This document shows, in pieces, positions 63,339 through 64,000 of a stretch of 64,000 bases of DNA (positions within the stretch are counted from its first letter, which is position 1; each line of letters begins with the position of its first letter). A program made the position numbers and the translations under genes. The DNA is from CAVSNH01 sp963729275 (GTDB taxonomy: Bacteria > Actinomycetota > Acidimicrobiia > Acidimicrobiales > RAAP-2). The notes beneath the pieces were generated by a model, which saw only the letters and a list, made by a program, of their open reading frames with translations, had not been told where the DNA came from and made no database searches. The stretch covers positions 372,001 through 436,000 of the forward strand of contig CAVSNH010000003.1 in the NCBI GenBank assembly GCA_963729275.1, in the 5' to 3' direction.

Positions 63339-63730
63339 CAGTGCGATCGCAGGGCCCGGCGCTTCCGCAACCAGGCTTTCCGATGACCGCCCTCAACCTC
63401 CTGCCCATGCTCGTCGACCAAGGCCTCGACGAGCAGATAGGAGAGCTCGTTCCGTCGCTCGGCGCCGGAGGCGTCCGGACGGCCCCCCGTTGTCGGCTGG
63501 AAGTCGCAGGCCACCTCGACCTGCCCCTCATCGCGGAGGAACCGAATCTCGAGTCGCCCGTCGGACGAACCGTCGATGACCGAGAGGCACAATTCTTCAA
63601 CCGCCAGCCGAAAGTCCTCGATCTCCTCGACGTCGAAGTCAGCCCGCGAGGCGATGGTGGCGGCGGCGAAGCGGGCCAGGACGACCAAGTCGGCGTGGAC
63701 CGGAAGTGTGAGCTCGACGGTATCGCTCAT
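63338..63730 (-). CDS. rsbW: RsbW/UsfX-like anti-sigma factor
   Basis: A 130-residue GHKL-type protein. FDVEEIEDFRLAVEELCLSVIDG is the N-box region but the key Asn appears to be Ser, and no DxGxG box follows. The mycobacterial anti-SigF protein UsfX looks similarly degenerate. It would bind the sigma factor until released by RsbV. The ATG at 63730 is chosen; upstream frame sequence is unrelated. It lies between rsbV (58 nt) and sigF (overlap). Confidence 0.82.
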   Translation of the reverse strand: MSDTVELTLPVHADLVVLARFAAATIASRADFDVEEIEDFRLAVEELCLSVIDGSSDGRLEIRFLRDEGQVEVACDFQPTTGGRPDASGAERRNELSYLLVEALVDEHGQEVEGGHRKAWLRKRRALRSH

Positions 63731-63788
63731 GGCTTCCGACCCCCGTGCGGCAAGACTCGACCGAGGTGGGCCCCAGCCGTGTTCCCGC

Positions 63789-64000
63789 TCATGCGCTCGT
63801 GGCCTCGGCCAGACTAGGAACGATGTCGAAGAGGTCGGTGAGCCCGGTGATCTCGAACACCTTGAGAATGCGCGGCTCGCTGACCACCAGGCGCATGCCG
63901 GCATCTGCGCCCACTCGCTGCTTGTGGATTCCGATGAGGACACCCAGCGCAGTCGAGTCGATGAAGCTGACGCCGGTGAGATCGACGATGAGCGTTCCGT
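63789..64000 (-). CDS. rsbV: Anti-anti-sigma factor (STAS), N-terminus outside window
   Basis: The frame runs from the window end to a TGA, giving the last 69 residues of a STAS protein: GTLIVDLTGVSFIDSTALGVLIGIHK, then RLVVSEPRILKVFEITGLTDLFDIV. The serine of FIDS is the conserved phosphorylation site of RsbV-type proteins, unlike the STAS domain at 31.8 kb, where it is replaced. Order rsbV-rsbW-sigF on the minus strand matches the classic module. Confidence 0.87.
   Translation of the reverse strand, partial: GTLIVDLTGVSFIDSTALGVLIGIHKQRVGADAGMRLVVSEPRILKVFEITGLTDLFDIVPSLAEATSA

Overview
The window looks like chromosomal DNA of a high-GC actinobacterium. An uncultured member of the class Acidimicrobiia is the best guess, but this is an inference from gene content and not proven. 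Supporting signs are the strong GC bias with GTG starts, two F420-type luciferase-like oxidoreductases, many acyl-CoA catabolism genes, an UsfX-like anti-sigma/SigF locus, and secreted proteins with tryptophan-rich YWLxAADGGVFxFGDA repeats. I saw no rRNA, tRNA, insertion sequence, prophage or CRISPR array. Nearly all of the window is protein-coding.

Layout. 0-9 kb: small-molecule metabolism (ureidoglycolate lyase family, cupin plus 2-hydroxyacid dehydrogenase, two methyltransferases, RraA-like and Rid proteins), then a large arylsulfatase, an F420-type oxidoreductase and a lipoprotein. 9-17 kb: a metallo-beta-lactamase-fold hydrolase, fatty-acyl genes (SDR, MaoC, enoyl-CoA hydratase, FAS1-like dehydratase), a 1040-residue GH38 alpha-mannosidase and a thioredoxin-fold protein. 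17-20 kb: a translationally coupled murL-murD2 pair, which predicts an unusual route for putting D-glutamate into peptidoglycan, followed by a histidine phosphatase. 21-24 kb: two secreted or surface low-complexity proteins, one with 63-bp tandem repeats and one with an LPATG motif. 24-28 kb: acyl-CoA dehydrogenase/thioesterase operon, SDR, a secreted protein and a truncated repeat-protein fragment.

28-33 kb is a signalling block: class III nucleotide cyclase, LuxR-type regulator, and two adjacent genes that each carry a MEDS sensory domain, one joined to a STAS domain and the other to an RsbW-like ATPase domain. 33-38 kb is a minus-strand operon (CoA-transferase, amidohydrolase, aldehyde dehydrogenase, cupin paralogue). 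38-53 kb is rich in acyl-CoA chemistry: two acyl-CoA synthetases, two enoyl-CoA hydratases, an acyl-CoA dehydrogenase, a fused two-domain CoA-transferase, and an overlapping hydratase/CoA-transferase III/DUF35/thiolase/GNAT operon. It also holds a secreted repeat protein and a PadR-membrane protein pair with a striking operator. 53-62 kb: aldo/keto reductase, DHA2 efflux pump with divergent LysR regulator, DsbA-like protein, GNAT, CPA-type antiporter, HDAC-like deacetylase, SnoaL-like and BrkB-like proteins. 62.6-64 kb: rsbV-rsbW-sigF stress module, cut by the window end.

The genes suggest an aerobic heterotroph that degrades fatty or branched acyl substrates. It also has sulfate-ester and mannoside hydrolysis and a general stress response. 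The features most worth follow-up are murL-murD2, the MEDS-STAS/MEDS-ATPase pair with possible SigF-type promoters, the repeat-bearing surface proteins, and an AT-rich nested palindrome at 44.7 kb.
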